Assembly (NCBI GenBank): GCA_024998625.1 | Contig: JACOEL010000006.1 | Span: 1 to 64,000, forward strand | Length of the DNA stretch: 64,000 bases | Direction: 5' to 3' | DNA from: Nitrospira sp. | GTDB taxonomy: Bacteria; Nitrospirota; Nitrospiria; Nitrospirales; Nitrospiraceae | Shown here: piece by piece, positions 1-7,734 of the stretch | Layout of the letters: each line of letters starts with the position of its first letter | How positions within the stretch are numbered: position 1 is the stretch's first letter | The notes under the pieces: generated by a model | Seen by the model: only the letters and a program-made list of their open reading frames with translations | What the model was told of the DNA's origin: nothing | The model's database searches: none | Position numbers and translations under genes: made by a program

Positions 1-51
<51 letters not shown>

Positions 52-98
52 CACCTGTGTGCACTATGTTTCGATCGTAACGTACCTGACAGAGCGAA

Positions 99-175
99 TG
101 GTGCGCCTGACAGGATTTGAACCTGTGGCCCTCAGCTCCGGAGGCTGATGCTCTATCCAGCTGAGCTACAGGCGC
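99..175 (-). tRNA. tRNA-Arg (CCG)
   Basis: The minus strand folds as a complete tRNA: acceptor GCGCCTG pairs with CAGGCGC, the anticodon stem TCAGC/GCTGA holds loop CTCCGGA (anticodon CCG, Arg), and the T arm contains GGTTCAAAT. Discriminator A is at 102 and a CCA tail is encoded at 101-99. It lies upstream of the tRNA-Lys gene on the same strand. Confidence 0.93.
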
Positions 176-222
176 TCCCGTCGATCAGATCCGCAACATT
201 AGCATAGCGTTTCTGTTGCTGT

Positions 223-852
223 CTAGGGAGTTGGATCACCATTTGGCACGAATCCATAGGGCAGGAGGATTTCATCGTCGTCCTGAGATTGAGAGCGGCG
301 CAGGATGGATAAAGAGAGTGCCTCGTGTTCGGCCAGGCGGTCGGCGTCGCTTCGAAGGGTGGCTGAGAGGCGGACAATGGGCACGGCGGTTTGGACGGCA
401 CAGGCACCATGAACTATCCCGCCCGATTCGTCGGGAATGCCCATCGTGCGGCATGTGATGGGTCTGTGAGAGTAGATCCCGCAGGTTCCGTCGGTCTTCA
501 GAGCGGGGCAGGGAAGGTGGGCGAATCGTTCGGCCATCTCATCGATGGTGTCATCTGCCCATTCGTCAAGGCCCGGTTTCGATTTCAGTCTTGGGTAGGC
601 CGTTTCCACAGCAGTGATCTGGGTATGCGCCCGCGTGACAATTGCGTGCGTGAGAGCAGAAGGTAATTCATCAAGGCCGCGTTGTATTTCGAGGGCGTCG
701 AGACGAGTGATGGGAAAGACGCCGGTACAGCATCCGCAGCAGCCGCGCCCGCAAGGGATCTGCCCCAGCAACGAGGCTCGTGCACGTCGGAACCAGTCCT
801 CAGCTTGCTGGAAGAGGGGCAAGGGGTGAGGGGAGGGCGACGTGGTCCCCAT
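223..852 (-). CDS. YkgJ-family cysteine cluster protein
   Basis: A 209-residue protein with the spaced cysteines of the YkgJ/UPF0153 family, thought to bind zinc or an Fe-S cluster: CGRGCCGCC near residues 34-42, then CPALKTDGTCGIY and HRPITCRTMG in the middle. The R-P-x-x-C-R motif is the most typical part. The enzymatic role of the family is not established; members are often cytosolic and of unknown substrate. The start codon lies 5 bases after the stop of the upstream unknown gene (858-1415) on the same strand, so the two form an operon. No signal peptide is seen. Confidence 0.8.
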   Translation of the reverse strand: MGTTSPSPHPLPLFQQAEDWFRRARASLLGQIPCGRGCCGCCTGVFPITRLDALEIQRGLDELPSALTHAIVTRAHTQITAVETAYPRLKSKPGLDEWADDTIDEMAERFAHLPCPALKTDGTCGIYSHRPITCRTMGIPDESGGIVHGACAVQTAVPIVRLSATLRSDADRLAEHEALSLSILRRSQSQDDDEILLPYGFVPNGDPTP

Positions 853-857
853 GGTGC

Positions 858-1415
858 CTATTCCTCGGGGAGAGAGAGATCGACGATGAGTTCTCCTTTG
901 GGGGAGAAGAATCCTTGTTGGTCGATCTGCACGATGCCGTTACAGTGTTCCTGGAAAAATTCCAAAATCCACCCGTTGAAATCATAGCCCTCGTCGGTGA
1001 CGTCGGCTTCGACCATGCGCGTCGTGAGGATGAATCGCGCACGGGTGACGTGTTCTTGGGCCAAGCTGGCCTCGAGGCTGTCGTGTGAGGACAGATGCTC
1101 CAGGAATTGTTTCTGTTCCTGCTCGAACAAATCTTGATAGCTGCCCCGGTCGCGCACGCAAAACACGTGAATCGGCTTACGCTCGCGCGCATAACCAAAA
1201 ATGACCTGCACCCATGCCCACTCGTCCAGCATGGCATCGCTCATGTCGGGGGGAAGAATGGGAAGTTGTCCACGTGATTTGAGGAATTCGATCAACAGGC
1301 GAAGAGGTGGAGCATTGTCATTTTTGCAGAAGACTCGTGAGTAAATGACCGCTTCGGGTGCGGCGCCCTCGGCCGGTTGGGCGTTAGAGGGAAGAATAGG
1401 AAGTTCTTTAGCCAT
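858..1415 (-). CDS. hypothetical protein, first gene of operon with YkgJ-like protein
   Basis: I do not recognise this 185-residue protein. It has no signal peptide or membrane segment, and looks like a soluble, acidic, mixed alpha/beta protein; the only cysteines are two near residues 30 and 85, so it is not an obvious metal protein. It is translated just ahead of the YkgJ-like gene with 5 bases between stop and start, implying co-expression and possibly a shared role. The C-terminal part is rich in aromatic and acidic residues (WILEFF, GFFSPKGEL). The ATG at 1415 is the start used. Confidence 0.65.
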   Translation of the reverse strand: MAKELPILPSNAQPAEGAAPEAVIYSRVFCKNDNAPPLRLLIEFLKSRGQLPILPPDMSDAMLDEWAWVQVIFGYARERKPIHVFCVRDRGSYQDLFEQEQKQFLEHLSSHDSLEASLAQEHVTRARFILTTRMVEADVTDEGYDFNGWILEFFQEHCNGIVQIDQQGFFSPKGELIVDLSLPEE

Positions 1416-1550
1416 GGCGACGCCTCATGATCCTGAGTGATGCAACGGACAGCTATCTGCCTTCGTACTGTACTCTGTGGCTCACACGGCGCGCAAGAGC
1501 ATCGAGCGTGCTGGTCGCCTCTCTGGATGCGCGTGCTCCGCTTTGCGCTC

Positions 1551-1579
1551 TTGACAGCCCCTAGGGCTTTGGATACACT
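1551..1579 (+). promoter_or_regulatory. sigma70-type promoter for HU gene
   Basis: TTGACA (1551-1556) and TACACT (1574-1579) are separated by exactly 17 bases, a near-consensus vegetative promoter. It points at the HU gene and predicts a leader of about 125 bases. The 1416-1710 gap otherwise shows no coding sequence. Confidence 0.65.
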
Positions 1580-1710
1580 CTCGCCCTGTTTTCGGACTGA
1601 TTCTGCAGGACACTCGCAGATTTCCGGCTCCACCTCTGTACGTACGAGTTTATAGATCGCAGACCGCACAAGTCAGTTCACTTTCATTCGTTGTTCAAAG
1701 GGAGGAACGC

Positions 1711-1998
1711 ATGGCCAAGTCGATGACGAAATCGCAGATTGCTGACCATCTTGCTGGAAAGGCGGGGATTACTAAAAAAACGGCTGTCCAGTTCCTGGAC
1801 GATTTTGCCGCTCTCGCCTATCGTGAAGCGAAGAATGCCTTCGTAGTACCGGGAATCGGAAAGTTGGTGCTAGCCAATCGGAAGGCCCGCATGGGTCGGA
1901 ACCCGCAAACGGGTGAGCCGATCAAGATTCCGGCCAAGCGGGTGGTGAAGTTTCGAGTCGCGAAGATGGCCAAAGATTCGATCCTCGGAAAGAAGTAG
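1711..1998 (+). CDS. HU-family DNA-binding protein
   Basis: A 95-residue nucleoid protein of the HU/IHF family, which binds and bends DNA as a dimer. Typical features are the N-terminal helices (MTKSQIADHLA, KKTAVQFLDDF), the GIGKL turn in place of the usual GFG turn, and the DNA-binding arm with RxGRNPQTGEPIKIP (here RMGRNPQTGE). The ATG has a strong ribosome site, GGGAGG, 5-10 bases upstream. It is a single-gene unit with its own promoter at 1551-1579 and terminator at 2023-2066. The N-terminus is a few residues longer than the classical 90-residue HU. Confidence 0.9.
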   Translation: MAKSMTKSQIADHLAGKAGITKKTAVQFLDDFAALAYREAKNAFVVPGIGKLVLANRKARMGRNPQTGEPIKIPAKRVVKFRVAKMAKDSILGKK

Positions 1999-2022
1999 TC
2001 AGCCTCGTTCCTCTATAGACTG

Positions 2023-2066
2023 AAGGGCCGGTGCTCCGTCATTGAGAGCACCGGCCTTTGTGTTTT
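2023..2066 (+). terminator. rho-independent terminator after HU gene
   Basis: An 11-bp GC-rich stem GGCCGGTGCTC (2026-2036) pairs with 2046-2056 across a 9-base loop, extended by A-T and G-T pairs, and is followed by TTTGTGTTTTT. It lies 25 bases after the HU stop codon. Confidence 0.85.
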
Positions 2067-2113
2067 TGCAGCAGGCGTAGGTAGCGGCGCGCCAGTGAGT
2101 ATGTGGCGGGACA

Positions 2114-2386
2114 CTAAAAAGACGGGGCGAGTCCGCTTCCACCTGCGCCATCATGTCCCACGAAGCGCACCGCATCTCCGTCTTGCACCAGAGAATCTTC
2201 GCTGGCGATGCGCTTGTTGATGGTGACCAGGATTTTTTTCTCCCGCAACAGTTGGAGCATGTGACGAAGCCCACGTCCCTGCCGCTGAATAACCTGCCGA
2301 ACTGTCACAGGGGTGGGGAGCTCACATGCGAGGTCCCGCTCTCCATCCGTGGTTTGAAGTTGTCCCATCAGTGTGATCGTAATCAT
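2114..2386 (-). CDS. MoaD/ThiS-like ubiquitin-fold protein
   Basis: From the ATG at 2386 this is a small beta-grasp protein of about 90 residues: it opens with MITITLMGQL, has the LP.PVTVRQVI segment typical of sulfur carriers, and continues LVTINKRIASEDSLVQDGDAVRF, which matches the MoaD/ThiS pattern of a final strand before the tail. The expected C-terminal Gly-Gly is missing: the chain ends ...GSGLAPSF, with a Gly-rich stretch (GHDGAGGSG) before it. Either this tail is trimmed, or it is a non-carrier relative. A longer start at 2452 is possible, but GGGAGG 11-16 bases before 2386 supports the shorter form. Confidence 0.6.
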   Translation of the reverse strand: MITITLMGQLQTTDGERDLACELPTPVTVRQVIQRQGRGLRHMLQLLREKKILVTINKRIASEDSLVQDGDAVRFVGHDGAGGSGLAPSF

Positions 2387-2490
2387 GCGACCTGTGTCCT
2401 CCCAGTCGATCTGCCGTACTGTTCCGTTGTGTGGTGCAGCCGAGCGGCCCAAATTGACTCCCCCAGCCGGCTGCGACTAATATTATCACC

Positions 2491-2892
2491 ATGCAATCCC
2501 TAAATATCCAGCGACCAGGAATGCCGGACCTCCAGTTTGCTTTGGTGGTCTCGGCCTTGTGCACGTCCGGCCTGGAAACCCTGAATGTCCCGGAGGAACT
2601 TCGGCGCAGAGTGTTCGATGCTTGTTGGGCGCTCGTCAGCACCGATCCCCCACCGACCACCCCTCAGGAACGTGTGCTGGACTTGCGATTCGGCACGGAG
2701 CTCACATTGGACGCCATCGTGGCCACCATTCGCCAGCTCTTCGCAGAAGCGGGGATTTCCACGCTGACTTGGGATCACGCTCCCAGTGATCCAACCCGAC
2801 CGAGTAGTCCCGCTGCAGAGCCGTTGATTGATCGATTGCAGAAGCTCTACCCCGATCCGCCTCCGACTGTTGATCCCTCGGACCGAAACTAG
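2491..2892 (+). CDS. hypothetical protein
   Basis: A 133-residue protein that I do not recognise. The first 95 residues look like a compact alpha/beta domain (LQFALVVSALCTSG, ELTLDAIVATIRQLF), and the tail is rich in proline (PSDPTRPSSP, DPPPTVDPSD) and probably disordered. It starts 104 bases from, and divergently to, the MoaD/ThiS-like gene, so the two may share a control region. No signal peptide or metal site is seen. Confidence 0.55.
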   Translation: MQSLNIQRPGMPDLQFALVVSALCTSGLETLNVPEELRRRVFDACWALVSTDPPPTTPQERVLDLRFGTELTLDAIVATIRQLFAEAGISTLTWDHAPSDPTRPSSPAAEPLIDRLQKLYPDPPPTVDPSDRN

Positions 2893-3023
2893 CTGCCCTT
2901 CTCGGTTCTCTATTGGCTTCGTTCATTCAACATCAGGCTGGGGAAGTTGAAGGTCCGCTTTCCGCTTGAGAGCGAACGAGGTATGATGCTATCCGTTCTC
3001 CCCAATGCGACTCAGGAGGTATC

Positions 3024-3581
3024 GTGCAGATTACGCCAACGCCGCTCAAGGGTCTTTTTCAGATCGAGCCTGATGTGTTCGGTGATGCCCGGGGAAAGTT
3101 TGTCGAGATCTTTCGCGAATCACGCTATGACGCGGTTGGAATCGACACACCTTTTGTGCAGGATAACTTTTCCTGGTCCGTTCGTGGCACTCTGCGCGGA
3201 CTTCATTATCAGCTATCTCGGCCGCAAGGGAAATTGGTCACGGTCGTTAAGGGAACGGTGTACGATGTGGCGGTCGATATTCGACACGGGTCGCCGACCT
3301 TCGGGCAGTGGTATGGAGTCGAGCTGTCCGATAGCAACATGCGACAGTTGTATATTCCTCCCGGTTTCGCCCACGGCTTTTGTGTGCTCAGCGACGAAGC
3401 AGGGTTTCTGTATAAGTGTACGGATGTCTATTCGCCGCCGGATGAGCGGGGGATCCTATGGAATGATCCGGCTCTCGCCATTGCCTGGCCTGTAAAGACC
3501 CCGCTGCTGTCGGTGAAGGATCAAGCGTATAAGTGTCTGGCCGACATGATGACGGAGTTGCCTCGTTACGAAAGCCGATAG
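3024..3581 (+). CDS. rfbC: dTDP-4-dehydrorhamnose 3,5-epimerase family protein
   Basis: A 185-residue cupin enzyme that epimerises C3 and C5 of dTDP-4-keto-6-deoxyglucose in dTDP-rhamnose synthesis. It shows the family hallmarks: FGDARGKF near residue 20, LRGLHYQ with the catalytic His61, GTVYDVAVDIR, and PPGFAHGF. Start is GTG at 3024, chosen because AGGAGG sits 5 bases upstream. The usual partners rfbA, rfbB and rfbD are not in the window, so it stands alone here; an epimerase for another dTDP or CDP sugar is possible. The product would feed cell-surface polysaccharide. Confidence 0.85.
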   Translation: MQITPTPLKGLFQIEPDVFGDARGKFVEIFRESRYDAVGIDTPFVQDNFSWSVRGTLRGLHYQLSRPQGKLVTVVKGTVYDVAVDIRHGSPTFGQWYGVELSDSNMRQLYIPPGFAHGFCVLSDEAGFLYKCTDVYSPPDERGILWNDPALAIAWPVKTPLLSVKDQAYKCLADMMTELPRYESR

Positions 3582-3663
3582 CCTCGCGAGTCTATTCGTG
3601 TCCTTCCTTCCAACTCACTGAGGCCGATCCAGTCTTGCCGTACGATGGGCCTGCGTGCTATGT

Positions 3664-3676
3664 AGGAATCATTCCT
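3664..3676. promoter_or_regulatory. PerR-box-like dyad upstream of perR-like gene
   Basis: AGGAATCATTCCT is a perfect 6-1-6 palindrome whose centre AAT-C-ATT equals the core of the PerR box (AATNATT). It ends 17 bases before the start codon of the Fur/PerR-like gene, a place that would allow autoregulation. Confidence 0.5.
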
Positions 3677-3693
3677 GTCTAGTGGGCGATATC

Positions 3694-4146
3694 ATGAAGT
3701 TGGATCCACAGGAGATTGAGGCGCGTTTTCGTCGGCACGCGGTGCGTGTGACTCGCCAGCGGGCGGCCATCTATGCGGCGTTGGCGGAGACTACCAGCCA
3801 TCCGACCGCCGAGGACCTCTACCGGACGGTGAAGCGTCAGCATCCGATGATGTCCCGTAACACCGTCTATTACACGCTGGGGGTGTTGCGTCAGGCCGGT
3901 TTGGCGCAGGAAGTAAACGTCGGTCATGAAGTGGCGCGGTTCGATGGGAATGTCGCGGTACATCATCATCTGGTCTGTCTGGGCTGCGGCCAGATTGTGG
4001 ATGTGATGGACGACGGGTTGAATCAGCTAGCCATCTCTAGTCGCCAGGCCAGGGGATTTCACGTGCTCGGGCATCGGGTGGAGTTTCACGGATATTGTGC
4101 GGACTGTCAGCCGGCAGGTCTTAGCGCAATGGATCGCCGCGGGTAG
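3694..4146 (+). CDS. Fur/PerR-family transcriptional regulator
   Basis: A 150-residue metal-dependent repressor of the Fur superfamily, most like PerR. The winged helix is near residues 15-75 (RVTRQRAAIYAAL, HPTAEDLYRTVK, SRNTVYYTLGVL). Two structural-zinc CxxC motifs are present (CLGC near 103, CADC near 140), as are candidate regulatory ligands: His36, the Asp in ARFDGN and the HHH run. The ATG at 3694 follows a weak ribosome site; a GTG at 3655 would add 13 residues and would run through the dyad. It lies 35 bases upstream of rubrerythrin, the classic pairing for a peroxide sensor. Confidence 0.8.
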   Translation: MKLDPQEIEARFRRHAVRVTRQRAAIYAALAETTSHPTAEDLYRTVKRQHPMMSRNTVYYTLGVLRQAGLAQEVNVGHEVARFDGNVAVHHHLVCLGCGQIVDVMDDGLNQLAISSRQARGFHVLGHRVEFHGYCADCQPAGLSAMDRRG

Positions 4147-4181
4147 AATAGGCATTCGTCACTTTACCGAAGGAGGAGAGT

Positions 4182-4610
4182 ATGGGAAACAGTTTGAAGG
4201 GTACGAAGAGTCACGAGAATCTCAAACACGCGTTTGCCGGGGAATCACAAGCGAACCGGCGTTATCTCTATTTTGCACGCCGTGCCGACATTGAAGGCTA
4301 TCCGGATGTGGGCGGGTTGTTCCGGGATACGTCCGAAGCGGAAACTGGTCATGCGTTCGGCCATCTGGATTTTCTGAAAGAAGTGGGCGATCCCGCCACG
4401 GGTGTCCCGATCGGAAACACCGAAGCGAATCTGAAGTCCGCGATCGAAGGAGAAACCTACGAATACACGCAGATGTATCCGGGGATGGCGAAGACCGCGC
4501 GCGATGAAGGCTTTTCTGAATTGGCGGAGTGGTTCGAGACCCTGGCCAAGGCGGAGCGGTCCCATGCCAATCGGTTCACCAAGGGCCTTGATAGCTTGAA
4601 GCAAGGCTAA
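4182..4610 (+). CDS. rubrerythrin (diiron domain only)
   Basis: A 142-residue ferritin-like diiron protein that reduces hydrogen peroxide with electrons from a small redox carrier. The four-helix-bundle ligands are visible: GESQAN with Glu21, SEAETGH, EGETYEY, and KAERSH. The C-terminal rubredoxin domain of full rubrerythrin is missing, so an external electron donor is needed; the next gene, an Fe-S oxidoreductase, is a natural candidate. A strong ribosome site AGGAGGAG precedes the ATG. It lies 35 bases after the PerR-like gene and is probably part of its regulon. Confidence 0.88.
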   Translation: MGNSLKGTKSHENLKHAFAGESQANRRYLYFARRADIEGYPDVGGLFRDTSEAETGHAFGHLDFLKEVGDPATGVPIGNTEANLKSAIEGETYEYTQMYPGMAKTARDEGFSELAEWFETLAKAERSHANRFTKGLDSLKQG

Positions 4611-4641
4611 GACCTGTTCGACGTCGACCTTCGGATATCGG

Positions 4642-4680
4642 CGATCAGCGAGAGATCAAGGTGATCTCCTCCGCTGATCG
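4642..4680 (+). other. stem-loop between rubrerythrin and Fe-S oxidoreductase
   Basis: CGATCAGCG (4642-4650) pairs with CGCTGATCG (4672-4680), with an inner GAGATCA/TGATCTC stem. No T tract follows, so it is more likely an mRNA-stabilising or processing hairpin than a strong terminator; the downstream gene starts 39 bases later. Confidence 0.5.
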
Positions 4681-4719
4681 CGGGTAGCCGGTGGCTGCCT
4701 GCGTGATGGCATCGCGTCT

Positions 4720-6006
4720 ATGAACCAGTTCAACCTCATCAATCCGATCGATCCACAGGATCTGGAGAAGGAAACTCTACGGATCTACGATGTATGCGAC
4801 GGCTGCCGCCGCTGCTTCAATCTGTGTCCATCGTTCAACACGTTGCTGGACCGGATTGATGAATACGAGAGCGATGTGACGAAATTTACCGCGGCGGACC
4901 ATCATCGCGTCGTCGACGAATGTTACTATTGCAAACTCTGTTTCAACCATTGCCCGTATACGCCGCCTCATCAATATGGCATCGACTTTCCGCTCTTAAT
5001 GGCGGTCTGGAAGAAGCGGCTGGCGACGGAGCGCGGAACCCGGTGGCGGGATTGGCTGTTGACGAGGACCGATCTGCTGGGTCGAGTGAACAGCGCCCTC
5101 GCGCCGCTGGTCAATTGGGGGTTGGGGCAGGGATGGCTACGAGGTCTTCTGCAGACTCTGCTGGGTGTCCACCGTGACAGGCAGGTGTTGCCCTATCAGC
5201 GTGAAACATTTGTGCGTTGGTGGGCCCGTCGATCTTCAGGCCGCAAGCTAAGCACTGGAAAGAAAGCGGCAGTGTTTGCCGGTTGCTTGGTCAATTACCA
5301 GGCTACCGATGTGGGCAAAGCGACGGTGCAGGTGCTCGAAAAAAATGGGGTCGAAGTAGCGTTGCCGGACCAGTCTTGCTGCGGGATGCCGTCGTTCGAT
5401 ATCGGTGATACGGCGGCGATGCTGGCGGCGGCCGAGCGTACGATCGCCTCGCTGAAATCATGGGTGGATCGGGGCTATGATGTGGTGATTCCCACTCCCA
5501 GTTGCAGTCTTATGGTCAAGCGGGAGTATGTGCATTTGGTGACCGGAGACGAGGCGAAACGGCTGGCCGAGCATACGTACGACATCAGCGAGTACCTGAT
5601 GAAGATGAAGCGTGAGGGCGCCTTGGCCATGGATTTCACGCAAAAGCTGGGGCGTGTGGCCTATCAGGTGCCCTGTCATCTGCGGGATCAAAATATCGGG
5701 TTCAAATCGAAAGAACTCATGGAATGCGCCGGGGCGAAGGTCGAGGTGATAGAGAAATGCTCCGGGCACGACGGTTCTTGGTCGGCGAAGGTCGAATTTT
5801 TCCCCCTCTCCATGAAGATCGCGCAAAAAGCCGTGCGCATGGTTGTGCAGGCGCCGTCCGATCTGGTGGCATCCGACTGTCCGCTGGCTGGGCTTCAGCT
5901 TGATCAGGCCGGAGTCGGAGCCCACGCGGGAGGGAAATCCTCGCAGCATCCCATCCAGATTGTGCGCGACGCCTATGGGTTGCCCAGGGACCCGCGTGCT
6001 TCCTGA
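4720..6006 (+). CDS. (Fe-S)-binding oxidoreductase with two CCG domains
   Basis: A 428-residue soluble protein of the GlpC/HdrB-like family. The N-terminus holds two [4Fe-4S] ferredoxin motifs: C26-x2-C29-x2-C32-x3-C36-P and C68-x2-C71-x2-C74-x3-C78-P. Two cysteine-rich CCG domains follow: AGCLVNY with SCCGMP, and PCHLRD with KCSGHDG in which the second CC pair is altered. Such proteins pass electrons between a quinone or flavin partner and redox carriers. The neighbours rubrerythrin and DUF3501 form a known conserved trio, so a role in supplying electrons for peroxide reduction is a fair inference. ATG at 4720 lacks a strong ribosome site. Confidence 0.82.
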   Translation: MNQFNLINPIDPQDLEKETLRIYDVCDGCRRCFNLCPSFNTLLDRIDEYESDVTKFTAADHHRVVDECYYCKLCFNHCPYTPPHQYGIDFPLLMAVWKKRLATERGTRWRDWLLTRTDLLGRVNSALAPLVNWGLGQGWLRGLLQTLLGVHRDRQVLPYQRETFVRWWARRSSGRKLSTGKKAAVFAGCLVNYQATDVGKATVQVLEKNGVEVALPDQSCCGMPSFDIGDTAAMLAAAERTIASLKSWVDRGYDVVIPTPSCSLMVKREYVHLVTGDEAKRLAEHTYDISEYLMKMKREGALAMDFTQKLGRVAYQVPCHLRDQNIGFKSKELMECAGAKVEVIEKCSGHDGSWSAKVEFFPLSMKIAQKAVRMVVQAPSDLVASDCPLAGLQLDQAGVGAHAGGKSSQHPIQIVRDAYGLPRDPRAS

Positions 6007-6058
6007 GGGTTGGCTTCCCGCTCGCGGCAGGAGATGTCTTCTCACCCCGGACTAGATC

Positions 6059-6649
6059 ATGAAAGCACTCACATCGCAGGACCTGATTCCTCACGACGAG
6101 TACGAGCGTCAGCGCGAAACGTATCGCCAGACCATCATTGAGCTCAAACGGCGTCGGCGGATCGGTCTTGGCGAGAAGGTCACGTTGGTCTTCGAGAATC
6201 GGGAAACCCTGCGTTTCCAGATACAGGAAATGATTCGCGTCGAGCGGATCTTCGATTCGCAAAAGGTCCAGGAGGAGCTGGATGTGTACAACGCGCTTCT
6301 CCCGGCCCCGGGTGAATTGAGCGCGACCCTCCTGATCGAACTCACGGACCCCGACACGATGAAGCAGTGGCTCGATCTGTTTATGGGCCTGGATCACGGC
6401 CAGAAGGTCGGCCTCCGGGCCGGAGGAGAGGTGGTCTACGGCTTGTTCGAGGGCGGTCATAGCCATGACACGAAGATCAGCGCGGTTCATTTTGTCCGCT
6501 TTCGTCCGACGCCTGCGATGGTGAAGGCCCTCGGCAATCAGGCCGCGCGGGTGGCGCTGACAGTTCGTCATGCCGGGTATGAGGCCGAAGCTGAGGTGCC
6601 GTGGGTGACGCGACAGGAATGGCTTGAGGATTTGAGCACGGTCGAGTAA
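6059..6649 (+). CDS. DUF3501 family protein
   Basis: A 196-residue protein of the DUF3501 family, recognised by the opening KALTSQDLIPHDEYE, the LGEKVTLVFENRETLRFQIQEM stretch and the RIFD...EELDVYNALLP core. Its biochemical role is unknown. Genes of this family commonly lie next to rubrerythrin and a CCG-type Fe-S oxidoreductase, exactly as here (52 bases after the oxidoreductase). It has no cysteine, signal peptide or membrane segment, so it is unlikely to carry a metal centre by itself; a scaffold or regulatory partner in the peroxide module is an inference. Confidence 0.75.
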   Translation: MKALTSQDLIPHDEYERQRETYRQTIIELKRRRRIGLGEKVTLVFENRETLRFQIQEMIRVERIFDSQKVQEELDVYNALLPAPGELSATLLIELTDPDTMKQWLDLFMGLDHGQKVGLRAGGEVVYGLFEGGHSHDTKISAVHFVRFRPTPAMVKALGNQAARVALTVRHAGYEAEAEVPWVTRQEWLEDLSTVE

Positions 6650-6722
6650 TGTTCATGGATGCGTGATCGATGCGCACCCGCAATAATCGTCACTGAACGC
6701 TGTCTAGGGAGAATCGGTTCCT

Positions 6723-7475
6723 ATGGCCTCTGTTCTCCTCAATAAACGCATTGAGTTCTGCGCGTCCCACCGGTACCACAAGCCGGAATGGGATGCCGCG
6801 AAGAACCGTGCCACGTTCGGTGCCTGTAATAATGATCCGGGGCATGGTCATAACTACATGTTGGAAGTGACGGTGGCGGGAGAGGTCGATCAGCGGACCG
6901 GCATGGTCGTGAACCTCTTTGATTTGAAACGCGTGTTGTTGCAGGTGCTGGAAGAGTTCGATCACAAGCACCTCAATCTTGACCTGCCCTATTTTAATCG
7001 CCAAATTCCGACCTCCGAGAACATCGCGCGTGTCTTGTGGGACAAGCTTCAAGCGCAGCCGGATATCGGTACCCTCCGACGGTTATCCTTGTATGAGGAT
7101 GAAGATCTCTGCGCCGACCTGACGGCAGAGGCCGGGCTGGAGGTGGCCTCGGTCACCAGACGGTATTCGTTTACCGCCGTCCATGAGGGGCATCGTGGGC
7201 ATACCTGGGATCTGTTTGTGTCAGTGCATGGACCGATTGATCGTGAGACCGGCATGGTCACGGATATTGTCGCGTTGGATCACCTGCTGAAAGAGCGCGT
7301 ACTGGTTCCGTTTGACGGGCGGGATCTGCGCATTGTGTTGGAGACTCCCTCAGTCACCGGGGAATATCTGGCCAAGGCGGTGTGGGATCGTATCGCCCCG
7401 GCCATTCCAGCCGGAACGCTTCAACTCGTCAAGCTTGTCCAAACCCGCGATCTCTTCTACGAATACGCCGGCTGA
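6723..7475 (+). CDS. tandem 6-pyruvoyl-tetrahydropterin synthase/QueD-like protein
   Basis: A 250-residue fusion of two PTPS-fold domains; normal members have one domain of about 120-140 residues. Domain 1 (1-128) is complete: zinc ligands His16, His41 and His43 (GHGHNY), catalytic Cys35 in FGACNND, Asp80-His81 (FDHKHLN) and Glu125. Domain 2 (145-250) keeps His154 and GHTW near 160, but the Cys loop is deleted, the DH pair is changed to FDGRD, and the final Glu is replaced (LVQTRD). So only the first half can be catalytic. The reaction may be the QueD step of queuosine synthesis or a pterin reaction; no folE, queE or queC is visible nearby. Confidence 0.8.
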   Translation: MASVLLNKRIEFCASHRYHKPEWDAAKNRATFGACNNDPGHGHNYMLEVTVAGEVDQRTGMVVNLFDLKRVLLQVLEEFDHKHLNLDLPYFNRQIPTSENIARVLWDKLQAQPDIGTLRRLSLYEDEDLCADLTAEAGLEVASVTRRYSFTAVHEGHRGHTWDLFVSVHGPIDRETGMVTDIVALDHLLKERVLVPFDGRDLRIVLETPSVTGEYLAKAVWDRIAPAIPAGTLQLVKLVQTRDLFYEYAG

Positions 7476-7734
7476 TTTTATTCCGTCTCCTCTCGGCTCC
7501 CTGCAATGCGGCTGAGCGTTGTGCCTGCGAGGGCCAACCAGTCGACGACTACAGAAGCTGCACAAACTTCCACCGCTCGGCAGTTCTTGCCGGGTGCTCT
7601 GCGTCCAGTGCTTCTCCTGCACAAAAAACCCTTGAGTTTCAGGTCGGTCTCTCTCGAATGTGTGTGGCCCGGAAGTTGTATCTCTGGATGGGTGCTGGGT
7701 CGTTCTGTTTGTGTCATCGGGAGGTACTGACACC

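Noticed and set aside
4642-4680. Terminator separating rubrerythrin from the Fe-S oxidoreductase
   Set aside because: The hairpin is good, but no T tract follows, so it was listed as a stem-loop only.
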